A stretch of 64,000 nt of DNA from Pseudomonas pergaminensis (GTDB lineage Bacteria; Pseudomonadota; Gammaproteobacteria; Pseudomonadales; Pseudomonadaceae). Under the pieces are notes generated by a model. It ran no database searches. It had not been told where the DNA came from and saw nothing but the letters and a program-made list of their open reading frames with translations. Position numbers and translations under genes: made by a program. Below are positions 44,944 to 54,482 of this stretch, piece after piece; the stretch's first letter is position 1, and every line of letters starts with the position of its first letter. The stretch is from the NCBI RefSeq assembly GCF_024112395.2, contig NZ_CP078013.2, positions 5,518,001 to 5,582,000 of the forward strand, written 5' to 3'.

Positions 44944-46863
44944 ATGAATAGCTGGTTCGGTAACATCAGCGTCAACCTCAAACTGGGACTGGGCTTCGGC
45001 CTGGTACTGGTCCTCACATCTATTCTGGCACTCACTGGCTGGACCAGCCTGGGCGGCCTGATCGACCGTAGCAACTGGATGAGCGACATCACCCAGCTCA
45101 ACGCGTCGCTGACCAAACTGCGCATCGTGCGCCTGCAATACATGCTCGCCAACGGCGACGAAGCCGTGGCCCAGAACGTACAGACCAACCTGGATGCCTT
45201 CGCTGCCCAGCAACAAAATCTCCTGGACAGCTTCAAGAGCCCGGAGAACCTCAAGCTGCTCAATGAGCAGAAATCCATCATCACCGCTTACCAGCAATCG
45301 CTGAACAAAATGCGCGAGGCTTACCGTAACGGCAATGCCTCGCGCCAGGTGATGGGCGACAAGGCCGATATCGCCAACGCACAAATCGACGCGTTGGAAG
45401 CCAGCGTGAAGCAAATGCCCGACAGCTCGGAGCACCTGGCCCAGTTCCAGGCCGTGGCCGACGCCAAGATGCAGTTCCAGTTGGCCCGCTACGAAGTGCG
45501 CGGCTACACCGGTAACGTCAACCCGGAGACCGAAGCGCGCGCCGCCGCACAGATTGAAAAAGCCATCGCCGGCTTGAAAGGCCTCAGCACCGCCTTTGGC
45601 GCCAGCCAGCAAAGCGCACTGACCGCCCTGGAAACGGCTCTGGGTGCCTATCGCAGCGCCGTGCAGAACTACAAGGCAGCCAACGCCAACATCGTCACCG
45701 CCCGTGCCGAGATGACCACCCAGGGTGCCGATATCGTCACCATCAGCGACAAGCTGTACGAGATCCAACTGACTCGCCGCGACACCGAAAGCGCCCAGGC
45801 CCGTAGCCTGCAGTTGATCAGCACATTGCTGGCCCTGCTGGTGGGCATCATCGCCGCACTGGTCATCACCCGCCAGATCACTCGCCCGATCCAGGACACC
45901 CTGGCCGTGGTGGAGCGCATTGCCTCCGGTGACTTGAGCCACAACATCCAGGTCACGCGCCGGGACGAACTGGGTGTGCTGCAACAAGGCATCCAGCGCA
46001 TGGGCACCACCCTGCGCGAGTTGATCAGCGGCATCCGCGACGGCGTGACCCAGATCGCCAGCGCCGCCGAAGAGTTGTCGGCCGTGACCGAGCAAACCAG
46101 CGCCGGCGTCAACAGCCAGAAGATCGAGACCGATCAGGTCGCTACGGCGATGCACGAAATGACCGCCACGGTGCAGGAAGTCGCCCGTAACGCCGAGCAA
46201 GCCTCACTGGCGGCAGCCGATGCCGACGGGCAAGCCCGCGCAGGCGACAAGGTGGTGGCTGAGGCCATCGCCCAGATCGAGCGCCTGGCCGCTGAAGTGG
46301 CACGTTCCACCGACGCCATGACCCACCTGCAACAAGAGAGCAACAAGATCGGCAGCGTGATGGACGTGATCAAGGCCGTGGCCGAACAGACCAACCTGCT
46401 GGCCCTCAACGCAGCGATTGAAGCAGCGCGTGCCGGTGAAGCCGGTCGTGGATTTGCTGTGGTGGCTGACGAAGTGCGCGGCCTGGCCCAGCGCACGCAG
46501 AAATCCACCGAGGAAATCGAAGGCCTGGTTGCCGGCTTGCAGAACGGTACCCAGCAAGTGGCCAATGTGATGAACAACAGCCGCAGCCTCACCGACAGCA
46601 GTGTCGAGCTGACGCGCAAGGCGGGTGTGTCGCTGGAGAACATCACCCGAACCGTGTCGAATATCCAGTCGATGAACCAGCAGATCGCCGCCGCCGCCGA
46701 GCAGCAAAGCGCCGTGGCTGAAGAGATCAGCCGCAGCATTGTGAATGTGCGGGATGTGTCGGAGCAGACCGCTACGGCGAGTGACGAGACGGCCAAGTCG
46801 AGTGTTGAACTGGCGCGGTTGGGGAGCCAATTGCAGCAGATGGTCAGTCATTTCCGGGTGTAA
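44944..46863 (+). CDS. mcpS: methyl-accepting chemotaxis protein, McpS-like (HBM ligand domain)
   Basis: A 639-residue chemoreceptor. One N-terminal helix ([20 protein letters not shown]) and a second near 290-310 ([19 protein letters not shown]) flank an all-helical periplasmic domain of about 250 residues. The opening [20 protein letters not shown], the [15 protein letters not shown] segment and the overall length agree with P. putida McpS, a helical-bimodular receptor for TCA-cycle acids. A HAMP domain and the signalling tip [20 protein letters not shown] follow. Ligand identity is an inference. Confidence 0.9.
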   Translation: MNSWFGNISVNLKLGLGFGLVLVLTSILALTGWTSLGGLIDRSNWMSDITQLNASLTKLRIVRLQYMLANGDEAVAQNVQTNLDAFAAQQQNLLDSFKSPENLKLLNEQKSIITAYQQSLNKMREAYRNGNASRQVMGDKADIANAQIDALEASVKQMPDSSEHLAQFQAVADAKMQFQLARYEVRGYTGNVNPETEARAAAQIEKAIAGLKGLSTAFGASQQSALTALETALGAYRSAVQNYKAANANIVTARAEMTTQGADIVTISDKLYEIQLTRRDTESAQARSLQLISTLLALLVGIIAALVITRQITRPIQDTLAVVERIASGDLSHNIQVTRRDELGVLQQGIQRMGTTLRELISGIRDGVTQIASAAEELSAVTEQTSAGVNSQKIETDQVATAMHEMTATVQEVARNAEQASLAAADADGQARAGDKVVAEAIAQIERLAAEVARSTDAMTHLQQESNKIGSVMDVIKAVAEQTNLLALNAAIEAARAGEAGRGFAVVADEVRGLAQRTQKSTEEIEGLVAGLQNGTQQVANVMNNSRSLTDSSVELTRKAGVSLENITRTVSNIQSMNQQIAAAAEQQSAVAEEISRSIVNVRDVSEQTATASDETAKSSVELARLGSQLQQMVSHFRV

Positions 46864-46993
46864 TAAAACGCCTGAAACCCCTTCATGTCGGTCATCGTTC
46901 GGTCTTGGCGTGGTGACATGACCAGCGTTAATATCGGCTTGCAGGTCGAATGCGCCGTTTGAGATCGCAACCCCAGCCACTAACTGGGTTTGC

Positions 46994-47026
46994 AAAAAAA
47001 ACCGCCCTACCAAGGCGGTTTTTTTT
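46994..47026. terminator. bidirectional terminator between mcpS and the VOC gene
   Basis: AAAAAAAACCGCC and GGCGGTTTTTTTT with loop CTACCAA. It serves both convergent genes. Confidence 0.92.
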
Positions 47027-47042
47027 GCCTGCGATTTACCCC

Positions 47043-47411
47043 TCAGCCCTCGCCTTCCTCGACAAACACCAAGCGGTTCCCAAACGGGTCCTTGATGCTC
47101 ATCTCCCGCGATCCCCAAGGCGTTTCCTCAACCCCGGGCTTGGCATACCGATAGTCCTTGCTCGCCAACTGCTGCTGATAGGCGTCCACGCCTTGCGCCT
47201 GAATTCGCACCGCCGCACCCGGCGAGGCATCACCATGATGCTCCGTCAGATGCAACACACAGTCGCCCAACGACACCTGCAGATACAGCGGAAAATTGGC
47301 CTCGAAACGATGCTGCCAATCCACCTTGAATCCCAGGAAGTCGACGTAGAATTCCAACGCCTTGGCCTCGTCGAAGATCCGCAAGATGGGGGTGACTTTT
47401 CCTAAGTGCAT
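47043..47411 (-). CDS. glyoxalase/bleomycin-resistance (VOC) superfamily protein
   Basis: A 122-residue single-domain VOC protein with two paired beta-alpha-beta repeats (VTPILRIFDEAKALEFYVDF, LGFKVDWQHRF; then VDAYQQQLASKDYRYAKPG and MSIKDPFGNRLVFVEE). The pattern resembles bleomycin-resistance-like binding proteins rather than glyoxalase I, as metal ligands are incomplete. ATG 47411 begins at the conserved MHLGKVTPILR; the upstream extension has no support. It lies 29 bases behind the D-aminoacylase gene. Confidence 0.85.
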   Translation of the reverse strand: MHLGKVTPILRIFDEAKALEFYVDFLGFKVDWQHRFEANFPLYLQVSLGDCVLHLTEHHGDASPGAAVRIQAQGVDAYQQQLASKDYRYAKPGVEETPWGSREMSIKDPFGNRLVFVEEGEG

Positions 47412-47440
47412 GGCAACCGCTCCGTCTAAATAAGCGTCCA

Positions 47441-48904
47441 CTATAGAGACGAAAACCCCCGACGCAAATCCCCACTGCGCGCCAGGAAACGACCCGGCCG
47501 CTGACCATTCGCCTGCCCGTCGCTGTAGCTCAACACCCCGTTGACCCACACCCCATCGATGCCCTCGGCCGCGCGTTGCGGTTCCTTGAAATCCGCCACA
47601 TCGCGCACGCGCAACGGGTCGAACAACACCAGGTCGGCCCAGTGCCCTTCGCGGATTTCACCCCGCTCCGCCAGGCCAAAACGCGCGGCAGAAAGGCCCG
47701 TCATCTTGTGCACGGCGGTATGCAATGGGAACAGCCCGACATCGCGGCTGAAATGCCCCAATACCCGTGGAAATGCACCCCACAAACGTGGATGTGGAAA
47801 CGGGTCCTCGGGCAACCCATCCGACCCGACCATCGACAACGGATGCGCCAGGATCCGTCGCACATCCGTTTCATCCATCCCGTAGTACACCGCCCCTGCC
47901 GGTTGTAGCCGCCGTGCGGCGTCCATCAACGAAACATCCCACTCAGCGGCAATATCCTGCAAATCACGCCCGCCCATCGCCGGGTGCGGCGTCGACCAGG
48001 TGATGGTGATCCGAAAGGCGTCAGTCACCTGCTTGAGATCCAGGGTCGAAGAACTCGCCGCATAGGGGTAGCAATCACACCCCACGGGATGGGTTTTAGC
48101 CGCCAGTTCCAACGACGCCAACAGCTGCGGGCTACGCCCCCAGTTACCGGCGCCGGCACATTTGAGGTGGGAAATGATCACCGGCGCCTTGGCATGCCGG
48201 CCGATCATGAACGCCTCGTCCATCGCCTCAAGCACCGGCTCGAATTCACTGCGCAAATGAGTGGTGTACACCGCACCGAATGCGGTGAGTTCTTCACTCA
48301 GTTGCAGCACTTCATCGGTCTCGGCGTTGAATGCGCTGGCGTAGGCCAGGCCTGTGGATAAACCGAGGGCGCCGGCTTCGAGGCTCTCGTGCAACTGCGC
48401 GCGCATGGCGGCGATTTCATCCGCCGAGGCGGTGCGGTGCAGGTCGTCCATATGGTTGCTGCGCAACGCGGTATGGCCGATCAACGCCGCGACGTTCACC
48501 GCCGGATGCGCGTTCTCCACCGCCGCACGGTAATCGGCAAACCGCGGGTAACTGAACGCCTCACGCGTGCCCAACAGGTTCATCGGGTCTGGCGGATCAC
48601 TGCGCAAGCTCACCGGCGACGCACTGATGCCGCAGTTGCCGACAACCACCGTGGTCACGCCCTGGCTGAGCTTGGGCAGCATCTGCGGATGGCGGATCAC
48701 CACCGTGTCATCGTGGGTGTGCACGTCGATAAAACCCGGCGCCAGCACGCGCCCCGCCGCTTCGACTTCATGCTCGGCCACCGCCGCCGACAAATCGCCA
48801 ATCGTCGCGATGCGCCCATCGCGCAATCCCACATCGGCCACATAGCCCGGGGTGTTGCTGCCATCAATGATCAGCGCCTGGCGTATCAGCGTGTCGTACT
48901 TCAT
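47441..48904 (-). CDS. N-acyl-D-amino-acid deacylase (D-aminoacylase)
   Basis: A 487-residue amidohydrolase that removes acyl groups from N-acyl-D-amino acids. Metal and catalytic motifs are GFIDVHTHDDT, VVGNCGISASP, SHLKCAGAGNWGRS, MVGSDGLPEDPFPHPRLWGA and the C-terminal WADLVLFDPLRV of the composite barrel domain. ATG 48904 starts the typical MKYDTLIRQALIIDG. It is the last gene of GntP-RpiR-deacylase, 1 base after the regulator. Confidence 0.93.
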   Translation of the reverse strand: MKYDTLIRQALIIDGSNTPGYVADVGLRDGRIATIGDLSAAVAEHEVEAAGRVLAPGFIDVHTHDDTVVIRHPQMLPKLSQGVTTVVVGNCGISASPVSLRSDPPDPMNLLGTREAFSYPRFADYRAAVENAHPAVNVAALIGHTALRSNHMDDLHRTASADEIAAMRAQLHESLEAGALGLSTGLAYASAFNAETDEVLQLSEELTAFGAVYTTHLRSEFEPVLEAMDEAFMIGRHAKAPVIISHLKCAGAGNWGRSPQLLASLELAAKTHPVGCDCYPYAASSSTLDLKQVTDAFRITITWSTPHPAMGGRDLQDIAAEWDVSLMDAARRLQPAGAVYYGMDETDVRRILAHPLSMVGSDGLPEDPFPHPRLWGAFPRVLGHFSRDVGLFPLHTAVHKMTGLSAARFGLAERGEIREGHWADLVLFDPLRVRDVADFKEPQRAAEGIDGVWVNGVLSYSDGQANGQRPGRFLARSGDLRRGFSSL

Positions 48905-48905
48905 A

Positions 48906-49766
48906 TCAGTCTCCAAGCGGCAGGCTGTCTGGGCCTCCGCGATAATCGTCCAGGGCCAGCTTGATGCGGCGCAGGCGTTCCTGGTTGTCGTCCGGCAGGG
49001 CCAGCGCCAGCTCAGTGGCGAGCAGGTCGATGGCCAGCAGCATGCCGTAGCGGGCCGCCGTGGGTTTGTAGATAAAGCTGGTTTCGGCCGGTTGCAGGGG
49101 CAGCAGTACATCCGCCAACTGCGCCAAGGGCGAATCCGCCAGGGTGATGGCGACAATGCGCGCGTCGTAATTGCGCGCCAGTTCCACCACGTCCAGCAGC
49201 TCCGGGGTCAGGCCGGTCAACGAACACACGATCAGCGCATGCTCCGGCCCCAAGGTGGCGGCCGTGACACGCATCATCACCGGGTCATGACTGGCAGCAA
49301 TCGGATAGCCCAGGCGTACCAGGCGCACCTGCAGCTCGTCGCTGCACAGGCTCGATGGGCCGCCCATGCCGAATGCGTGGATCATCCGCGCCTTGCCCAA
49401 CAGGTGGACCGCATCGATGAAGCTCGCCTGGTTGAACCCCGACAAGTGTTGACGCAAGGTCGCTTCGATATCCCCCAGGATCTGCCGATGAAACGCCGAC
49501 TGCTCCGGCAACCCCGCAGGGTCAAGGAAGCGACTGCCCACCCCACTCGCCTGGGCCAATTGCAGGCGCAGGTCGCGCAAGTCCCGGCAACCGACGCTGC
49601 GCGCGAACCGCGACAAGGTGGCCGTGCTGACCTCGGCCCGTTGGGACAATTCTTCCAGGCTGGCCGACGCGGCAAATCCCACATCATCAAGCATCAGCTT
49701 GGCGATACGCCCTTCGCCGGCGCTGAACGAATCCTGGCGGGCGCGGATCTGGTAGAGAATGTCCAT
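48906..49766 (-). CDS. RpiR/MurR-family transcriptional regulator
   Basis: A 286-residue regulator with an N-terminal RpiR helix-turn-helix (AASASLEELSQRAEVSTATL, SRFARSVGCRDLRDLRLQLA) and a C-terminal SIS sugar-isomerase-like domain (IHAFGMGGPSSLCSDELQVR, LIVCSLTGLTPELLDVVELA). It lies between the permease and the deacylase, so its ligand may be a D-amino acid derivative. It starts 25 bases before the end of gntP region on the same strand. Confidence 0.9.
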   Translation of the reverse strand: MDILYQIRARQDSFSAGEGRIAKLMLDDVGFAASASLEELSQRAEVSTATLSRFARSVGCRDLRDLRLQLAQASGVGSRFLDPAGLPEQSAFHRQILGDIEATLRQHLSGFNQASFIDAVHLLGKARMIHAFGMGGPSSLCSDELQVRLVRLGYPIAASHDPVMMRVTAATLGPEHALIVCSLTGLTPELLDVVELARNYDARIVAITLADSPLAQLADVLLPLQPAETSFIYKPTAARYGMLLAIDLLATELALALPDDNQERLRRIKLALDDYRGGPDSLPLGD

Positions 49767-49791
49767 GGGGTCTCCGGGTTACAAATGAGGC

Positions 49792-51141
49792 TCATAAAAC
49801 AAGAGACAGGCCGTAGGTGAGACCGAAGGCCACCACAGAAATCAAAGTCTCCAGCACGGTCCAGGTCTTGAAGGTCTGGATCACCGTCATATTGAAGTAT
49901 TCCTTGATCAGCCAGAAGCCGCCGTCATTGACGTGGGAAAAGATCACCGAGCCCGCACCGGTGGCCAGCACCAGCAATTCGGGGTGTGGATAACCCAGGC
50001 CCATGGCGACCGGCGCCACCACGCCGGACGCGGTGGTCATGGCAACGGTCGCCGAACCCGTGGCAATACGCATCAACGCGGCAAACAGCCAACCCATCAC
50101 CAGTGGCGACAAGTGGAACGCGTGGGCCAGGCCCAAAATTTCGTTAGTTACACCGGCGTCCACCAGGATCCGGTTCAAGCCGCCCCCCGCCCCCACCAGC
50201 AAGGTGATACTCGCGGTCGGCGCCAGGCATTCATTAGTGAACTTGAGGATCGACTCGCGGTTGAAGCCCTGCGCGATCCCCAAGGTCCAGAAGCTCACCA
50301 ATGTCGCCAACAGCAGCGCAATCACCGAGTTGCCGATAAACAGCAGGAACTGGTTGAAACCGGTACCGGGCGTGGAGATCACGTTGGCCCAACCGCCGAT
50401 CATCATCAGCACCACCGGCAACAGGATGGTGCCCATGGTCAGTGTGAAACTTGGCAAGCGTGTACGCGGTTCGCGCTCGATGAACTGGCGTTCCAGCGGG
50501 TTCTCCGCTGGCAGGTGAATGCGCGGCACGATGAATTTGGCATAGACCGGGCCGGCAATGATCGCCGTAGGAATGCCGATCAGAATCGCATACAGCACGG
50601 TCTGCCCCACCGACGCGTTATACGCCAGCACCGCCATCATCGCCGCCGGGTGCGGTGGCACCAGCGCATGCACCACCGACAGACCGGCGACCATCGGCAA
50701 ACCGACCATCAGGATCGACACGCCTACCCGCCGTGCCACGGTAAAGGCGATCGGCACCAGCAACACAAAACCAACTTCGAAAAACAGCGGCAGCCCCACC
50801 AGGAAGGCGATGCACACCATGGCCCAGTGTGCGTTGCGCTCGCCAAACCGATTGATCAAGGTGCGCGCCACCTGCTCGGCACCGCCGGACTCGGCCATCA
50901 TCTTGCCCAGCATGGTACCCAGCGCCACGACCAGGGCGATATGCCCCAGGGTCTTGCCGACGCCTGCTTCGTAGGAACCCATGATGGTGTCCGCCGGCAT
51001 CCCGGCCATCAGCGCCAGGCCGATGGATACCAGGGTGATGACGATAAACGGATTGAGCCGGTAACGTGCAATCAGCACGATCAAAGCAATGATGGCGATG
51101 GCAGCGTATGCCAATAGCCCGAAGCCCGGTGATGCGGCCAT
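49792..51141 (-). CDS. GntP-family permease (gluconate/D-amino acid type)
   Basis: A 449-residue multi-pass transporter of the GntP family. Signatures include GSYEAGVGKTLGHIALVVAL, LVPPHPAAMMAVLAYNASVG and SHVNDGGFWLIKEYFNM near the end. Members carry gluconate, fructuronate or D-serine. Its operon with D-aminoacylase favours a D-amino acid or acyl-D-amino acid. ATG 51141 follows CGAGGAGTACCGC; an upstream extension is rejected. Confidence 0.92.
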   Translation of the reverse strand: MAASPGFGLLAYAAIAIIALIVLIARYRLNPFIVITLVSIGLALMAGMPADTIMGSYEAGVGKTLGHIALVVALGTMLGKMMAESGGAEQVARTLINRFGERNAHWAMVCIAFLVGLPLFFEVGFVLLVPIAFTVARRVGVSILMVGLPMVAGLSVVHALVPPHPAAMMAVLAYNASVGQTVLYAILIGIPTAIIAGPVYAKFIVPRIHLPAENPLERQFIEREPRTRLPSFTLTMGTILLPVVLMMIGGWANVISTPGTGFNQFLLFIGNSVIALLLATLVSFWTLGIAQGFNRESILKFTNECLAPTASITLLVGAGGGLNRILVDAGVTNEILGLAHAFHLSPLVMGWLFAALMRIATGSATVAMTTASGVVAPVAMGLGYPHPELLVLATGAGSVIFSHVNDGGFWLIKEYFNMTVIQTFKTWTVLETLISVVAFGLTYGLSLVL

Positions 51142-51389
51142 GCGGTACTCCTCGGAAAGGGTCACGTCGAATTGGTTGTGAAACTCATAAATCATTACCA
51201 AGGAGTATTTTCAAATTCTATGAAAGTAATTTTCGCCCTCGGACAAGCGCTGTCGCACTGGGGTATGCCCGACAGGTGTGGATGAAAATTCGAGGGGTGT
51301 TCTTACATGAAGATCAGACGATGCCGGAAACTCAACGGGCGCCATTGAGTCTTAGAATGCGCCCCCACTCATGCCCAGGAAAACCGACC

Positions 51390-51770
51390 ATGATTCGCAC
51401 CTCCCTTGCCGCCAGCGCCCTGTTTCTTGCCCTGTGCAGCACGGCCTCTGCCGCCGACAACGCCGCCCTGAAAAAATGCATGGACAGCGCCAACACAACC
51501 GCCGACATGGTCAGTTGCAACGCCAAGGAAGCCAAGGTGCAGGACGCGCGCCTGAACAGGGCCTACAAGACCGCCCTCGCCGCCCAGGAAGGCGCGCGCA
51601 AGCAGCAACTGCAGGACGTTCAGCGCCTGTGGATAAAATACCGTGACGCCAATTGCGGCTTCGCCGGCTCTGCCACCGGAGGCACCATCGACCAGGTCAA
51701 CGGCTCCGGCTGCGTGCTGGACATGACCCAGACCCGCGCCCAGGAACTCGAAGACCTGGTCGGGCCATAA
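51390..51770 (+). CDS. LprI-like (DUF1311) exported protein
   Basis: A 126-residue protein with a clear signal peptide (MIRTSLAASALFLALCSTASA). The mature part has the lysozyme-inhibitor LprI-type layout: helical, four Cys (CMDSANTTADMVSCNAKEA; DANCGFAG; GSGCVLDM) and RLWIKYRDANC. The periplasmic role, inhibition of lysozyme, is known for some family members only. ATG 51390 follows AGGAAAACCGACC. Confidence 0.85.
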   Translation: MIRTSLAASALFLALCSTASAADNAALKKCMDSANTTADMVSCNAKEAKVQDARLNRAYKTALAAQEGARKQQLQDVQRLWIKYRDANCGFAGSATGGTIDQVNGSGCVLDMTQTRAQELEDLVGP

Positions 51771-51778
51771 ACGCCCCC

Positions 51779-51830
51779 TGTGGGACCCGGATTGCCGGCG
51801 ATGGCGGTGGCGATCCCGAAACCGCCATCA
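51779..51830. repeat. degenerate REP-like element
   Basis: TGTGGGACCCGGATTGCCGG continuing to CGATGGCGG resembles a REP arm with several changes. The inner part GGCGGT...ACCGCC can pair, but a clean second arm is missing. It sits between convergent genes. Confidence 0.55.
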
Positions 51831-51838
51831 CCCCAAGG

Positions 51839-53284
51839 TCAGTCGTGATGAACCTTGGCCCGCTTGAGCAACTTCTTGCAGCGCTCCGACAGATGCAGCA
51901 CCCGCAGGTGCTTGCCGGCCTTGCTGTAACGCTCACGCAGGGTCATCAGCGCAGCAATTGCTGAGTAATCGACAAAGCTCAGGTGACGGCAATCCAGCGT
52001 CACCTGGGCCGGGTCGTTGGCCGGGTCGAATTGATTCAAAAACGGCGTGGTCGAAGCGAAGAACAGGGTGCCATGCAGACGGTAAAGCTTGCTGCCATCG
52101 GCCTCCATATGCTCATCCGCATACAGCTCCCGCGCTTGTTGCCAGGCGAAATTCAGTGCTGCAATCACGATCCCGCACAGCACTGCGGTGGCCAGGTCGG
52201 TGAACACGGTGATGACCGTCACCGCAATGATCACCAGCACGTCATTGAGCGGCACCTTGTTGATCACCCGCAGCGACGCCCAGGCGAAGGTCTGCTGTGA
52301 CACCACAAACATCACGCCCACCAGCGCCGCCAGCGGAATCCGCTCGATCAACGGCGACAGGAACAAAATGAACAACAGGATCATCACCCCGGCGAACACC
52401 CCGGAGAAACGCCCGCGCCCGCCGGAACTGAGGTTGATCACCGTCTGCCCGATCATCGCGCAGCCGCCCATGCCGCCGAACAGGCCCGAGACCATGTTCG
52501 CGGCACCCAGCGCCACGCTTTCGCGGTCGGGGTAGCCACGGCTCTCAGTGATTTCATCGGTGAGGTTGAGCGTCAGCAGGGTTTCCAGCAGGCCGACCAT
52601 CGCCATCAGGAACGCGTAGGGGGCGATGATGCCCAGGGTTTCCAGGGTCCATGGAACCTGCGGCAGCGCGAAGGTCGGCAGGCCGCCGGCGATGTGGGCC
52701 ATGTCGCCCAGCGTGCGAGTGGGCAGGCCGAGCAGGTACACCGCCAGGCCCACGCCGAGGATCGCCACCAATGCAGGCGGCACGGCGCGCGTGATGCGTG
52801 GCAACAGGTAGACGATGGCCATGGTCACCAGCACCAACCCGGTCATCACGTACAGCGGCGTGCCACTGAGCCAGTGTTCACCGCTCTTGAAATGCTCCAA
52901 TTGCGCCAGGGCAATGATGATCGCCAGGCCATTCACGAACCCCAGCATTACCGGGTGCGGCACCATGCGCACTAGCTTGCCCAGGCGCAGCAGGCCGAAG
53001 GCGACCATGATCAACCCGCCCAGCAACACCGTGGCCAGCAGGTATTCCACACCGTGTTGCACCACCAGCGCCACGATCACCACGGCCATTGAGCCCGCTG
53101 CACCGGACACCATGCCGGGGCGACCGCCAAACAAAGCCGTAAGGGTGCAGATGATGAAAGCGCCGTAGAGCCCCATCAGCGGGTTGAGGTGGGCCACCAG
53201 GGCAAAAGCGATGCATTCGGGCAGCAGCGCAAAAGACGTGGTGAGGCCGGCCAGGGCATCGGCGCGCAGACGGGTGAGATTCAT
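51839..53284 (-). CDS. SulP-family anion transporter with STAS domain
   Basis: A 481-residue transporter. The membrane part has about 12-14 helices, with ALLPECIAFALVAHLNPLMG at the start, ITESRGYPDRESVALGAANM and MVSGLFGGMGGCAMIGQTVI. A short C-terminal STAS domain is present (VTLDCRHLSFVDYSAIAALM). The family carries sulfate, bicarbonate or organic anions; the ion is not predictable. ATG 53284 is chosen at the conserved MNLTRLRADALAG; an upstream in-frame Met is less fitting. Confidence 0.9.
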   Translation of the reverse strand: MNLTRLRADALAGLTTSFALLPECIAFALVAHLNPLMGLYGAFIICTLTALFGGRPGMVSGAAGSMAVVIVALVVQHGVEYLLATVLLGGLIMVAFGLLRLGKLVRMVPHPVMLGFVNGLAIIIALAQLEHFKSGEHWLSGTPLYVMTGLVLVTMAIVYLLPRITRAVPPALVAILGVGLAVYLLGLPTRTLGDMAHIAGGLPTFALPQVPWTLETLGIIAPYAFLMAMVGLLETLLTLNLTDEITESRGYPDRESVALGAANMVSGLFGGMGGCAMIGQTVINLSSGGRGRFSGVFAGVMILLFILFLSPLIERIPLAALVGVMFVVSQQTFAWASLRVINKVPLNDVLVIIAVTVITVFTDLATAVLCGIVIAALNFAWQQARELYADEHMEADGSKLYRLHGTLFFASTTPFLNQFDPANDPAQVTLDCRHLSFVDYSAIAALMTLRERYSKAGKHLRVLHLSERCKKLLKRAKVHHD

Positions 53285-53371
53285 GAGGTACCAGGGCATT
53301 GCGGGGGATAAGGCGGGGAATGGTACGGAATTGAGGGGGATGGGGCTAGTCTCGAAGACCGTATCGTCCCC

Positions 53372-53460
53372 TTCGCGAGCAAGCCCGCTCCCACATTTGA
53401 CCGAGTTCCAGCTTTGGAATGCAGTCAGTGTGGGAGCGGCGGTGCGACTTGCTCGCGAAA
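53372..53460. repeat. REP inverted pair with insertion in one arm
   Basis: TTCGCGAGCAAGCCCGCTCC continuing to CACA is paired with TGTGGGAGCGG, an extra CGGTGCGACT, then TGCTCGCGAA. The right arm is interrupted, so folding should be less stable than in the intact pairs. Confidence 0.85.
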
Positions 53461-53485
53461 GAAGCGCCCCGGTATCAAGCGAACA

Positions 53486-54379
53486 TCACACCATCTCGTG
53501 ACGAATCCACTCCACCACCGACGTACGCTTCGGCGCCCAGCCCAGCTGTTCACGGGCATGCTTGCCGCGCACTCGGCTGTTGGAGCCCAGGCCGTAGTTG
53601 GCCATTTCATAACCCCACTCGGCCTCGGCGTCGGCCAATGGCCAATCCTGCGGTTTACCCAGGCCCAGCGCTTGGGCAATCGCGGTGGTCATGTCGATAA
53701 ACGACGCTTCGCCGCTCTCCACGAAGTAGAAGGTGCCCGGAACGTTTTTGGTCAGTGCCAGCAGGTACAGCGCCACCACGTCTTCAATGTGCACGTTGGA
53801 CCAGATGTTCTGCCCGGTGCCCACATGGCGCACTACGCCTCTTTTGCGTGCTTGTTTGAGCAGACGCGGCAATTGCACGCTGTCGCGCTTCACACCCAGG
53901 CTGTGGCCGTAGATCAGGGTGTTGCAGATCACTGCCGAATTCACGCCTTCTTTGGCCGCCGCCAGGATCAGGTTGTCGATGGCCACGCGGGCGGCCTTGT
54001 CGACCGTCGGCTCCGGCAAGCTATCTTCAAAATAGATGACATCGCTGGCCTTGCCACCCGACGCATCACCGACAATGCTCGAACCGCTGGTATGCAGGAA
54101 CGGCTTGTTCGAGCCCTTCAAGGCTGCCAACAAGGTTTCCACGGCAGCGCGATGGTCGCTGCTCGCGGCGTTGATCACCGCATCGGCCTTGTGCGCCTGT
54201 TCGGTCAATACAGCGGTGTCATCCAGGGTGCCGATCACTGGGACGATGCCCAGCGCAGTCATTTCAGCCGCTTGCTCGGCGCTGCGCACCAGGCCGGTCA
54301 CGGTGTGGCCAGCCTTGACCAGGCCAGTGGCGATGGAACCGCCGATAAAACCTGCAGCGCCGGTTACGAATACGTTCAT
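53486..54379 (-). CDS. NAD-dependent epimerase/dehydratase-family protein
   Basis: A 297-residue extended SDR. The Rossmann motif is FVTGAAGFIGGSIATGLVKA; the usual YxxxK is represented by the NTLIYGHSLG region, and EWGYEMANYGLGSNSRVRG is near the end. The catalytic Lys is not where a standard epimerase has it, so it may be an atypical SDR. Substrate unknown. ATG 54379 follows AGGAGCACTCTCC. It is 103 bases downstream of a LysR gene on the same strand. Confidence 0.85.
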   Translation of the reverse strand: MNVFVTGAAGFIGGSIATGLVKAGHTVTGLVRSAEQAAEMTALGIVPVIGTLDDTAVLTEQAHKADAVINAASSDHRAAVETLLAALKGSNKPFLHTSGSSIVGDASGGKASDVIYFEDSLPEPTVDKAARVAIDNLILAAAKEGVNSAVICNTLIYGHSLGVKRDSVQLPRLLKQARKRGVVRHVGTGQNIWSNVHIEDVVALYLLALTKNVPGTFYFVESGEASFIDMTTAIAQALGLGKPQDWPLADAEAEWGYEMANYGLGSNSRVRGKHAREQLGWAPKRTSVVEWIRHEMV

Positions 54380-54482
54380 GGAGAGTGCTCCTGACTGGGT
54401 AAGTGATGAGCCCAGTATCAAGGGCTCACTCCTGACGAATAAGCCCCTGTTGCCCAATTGACTCTTGCGCCAAAGTCACGAA

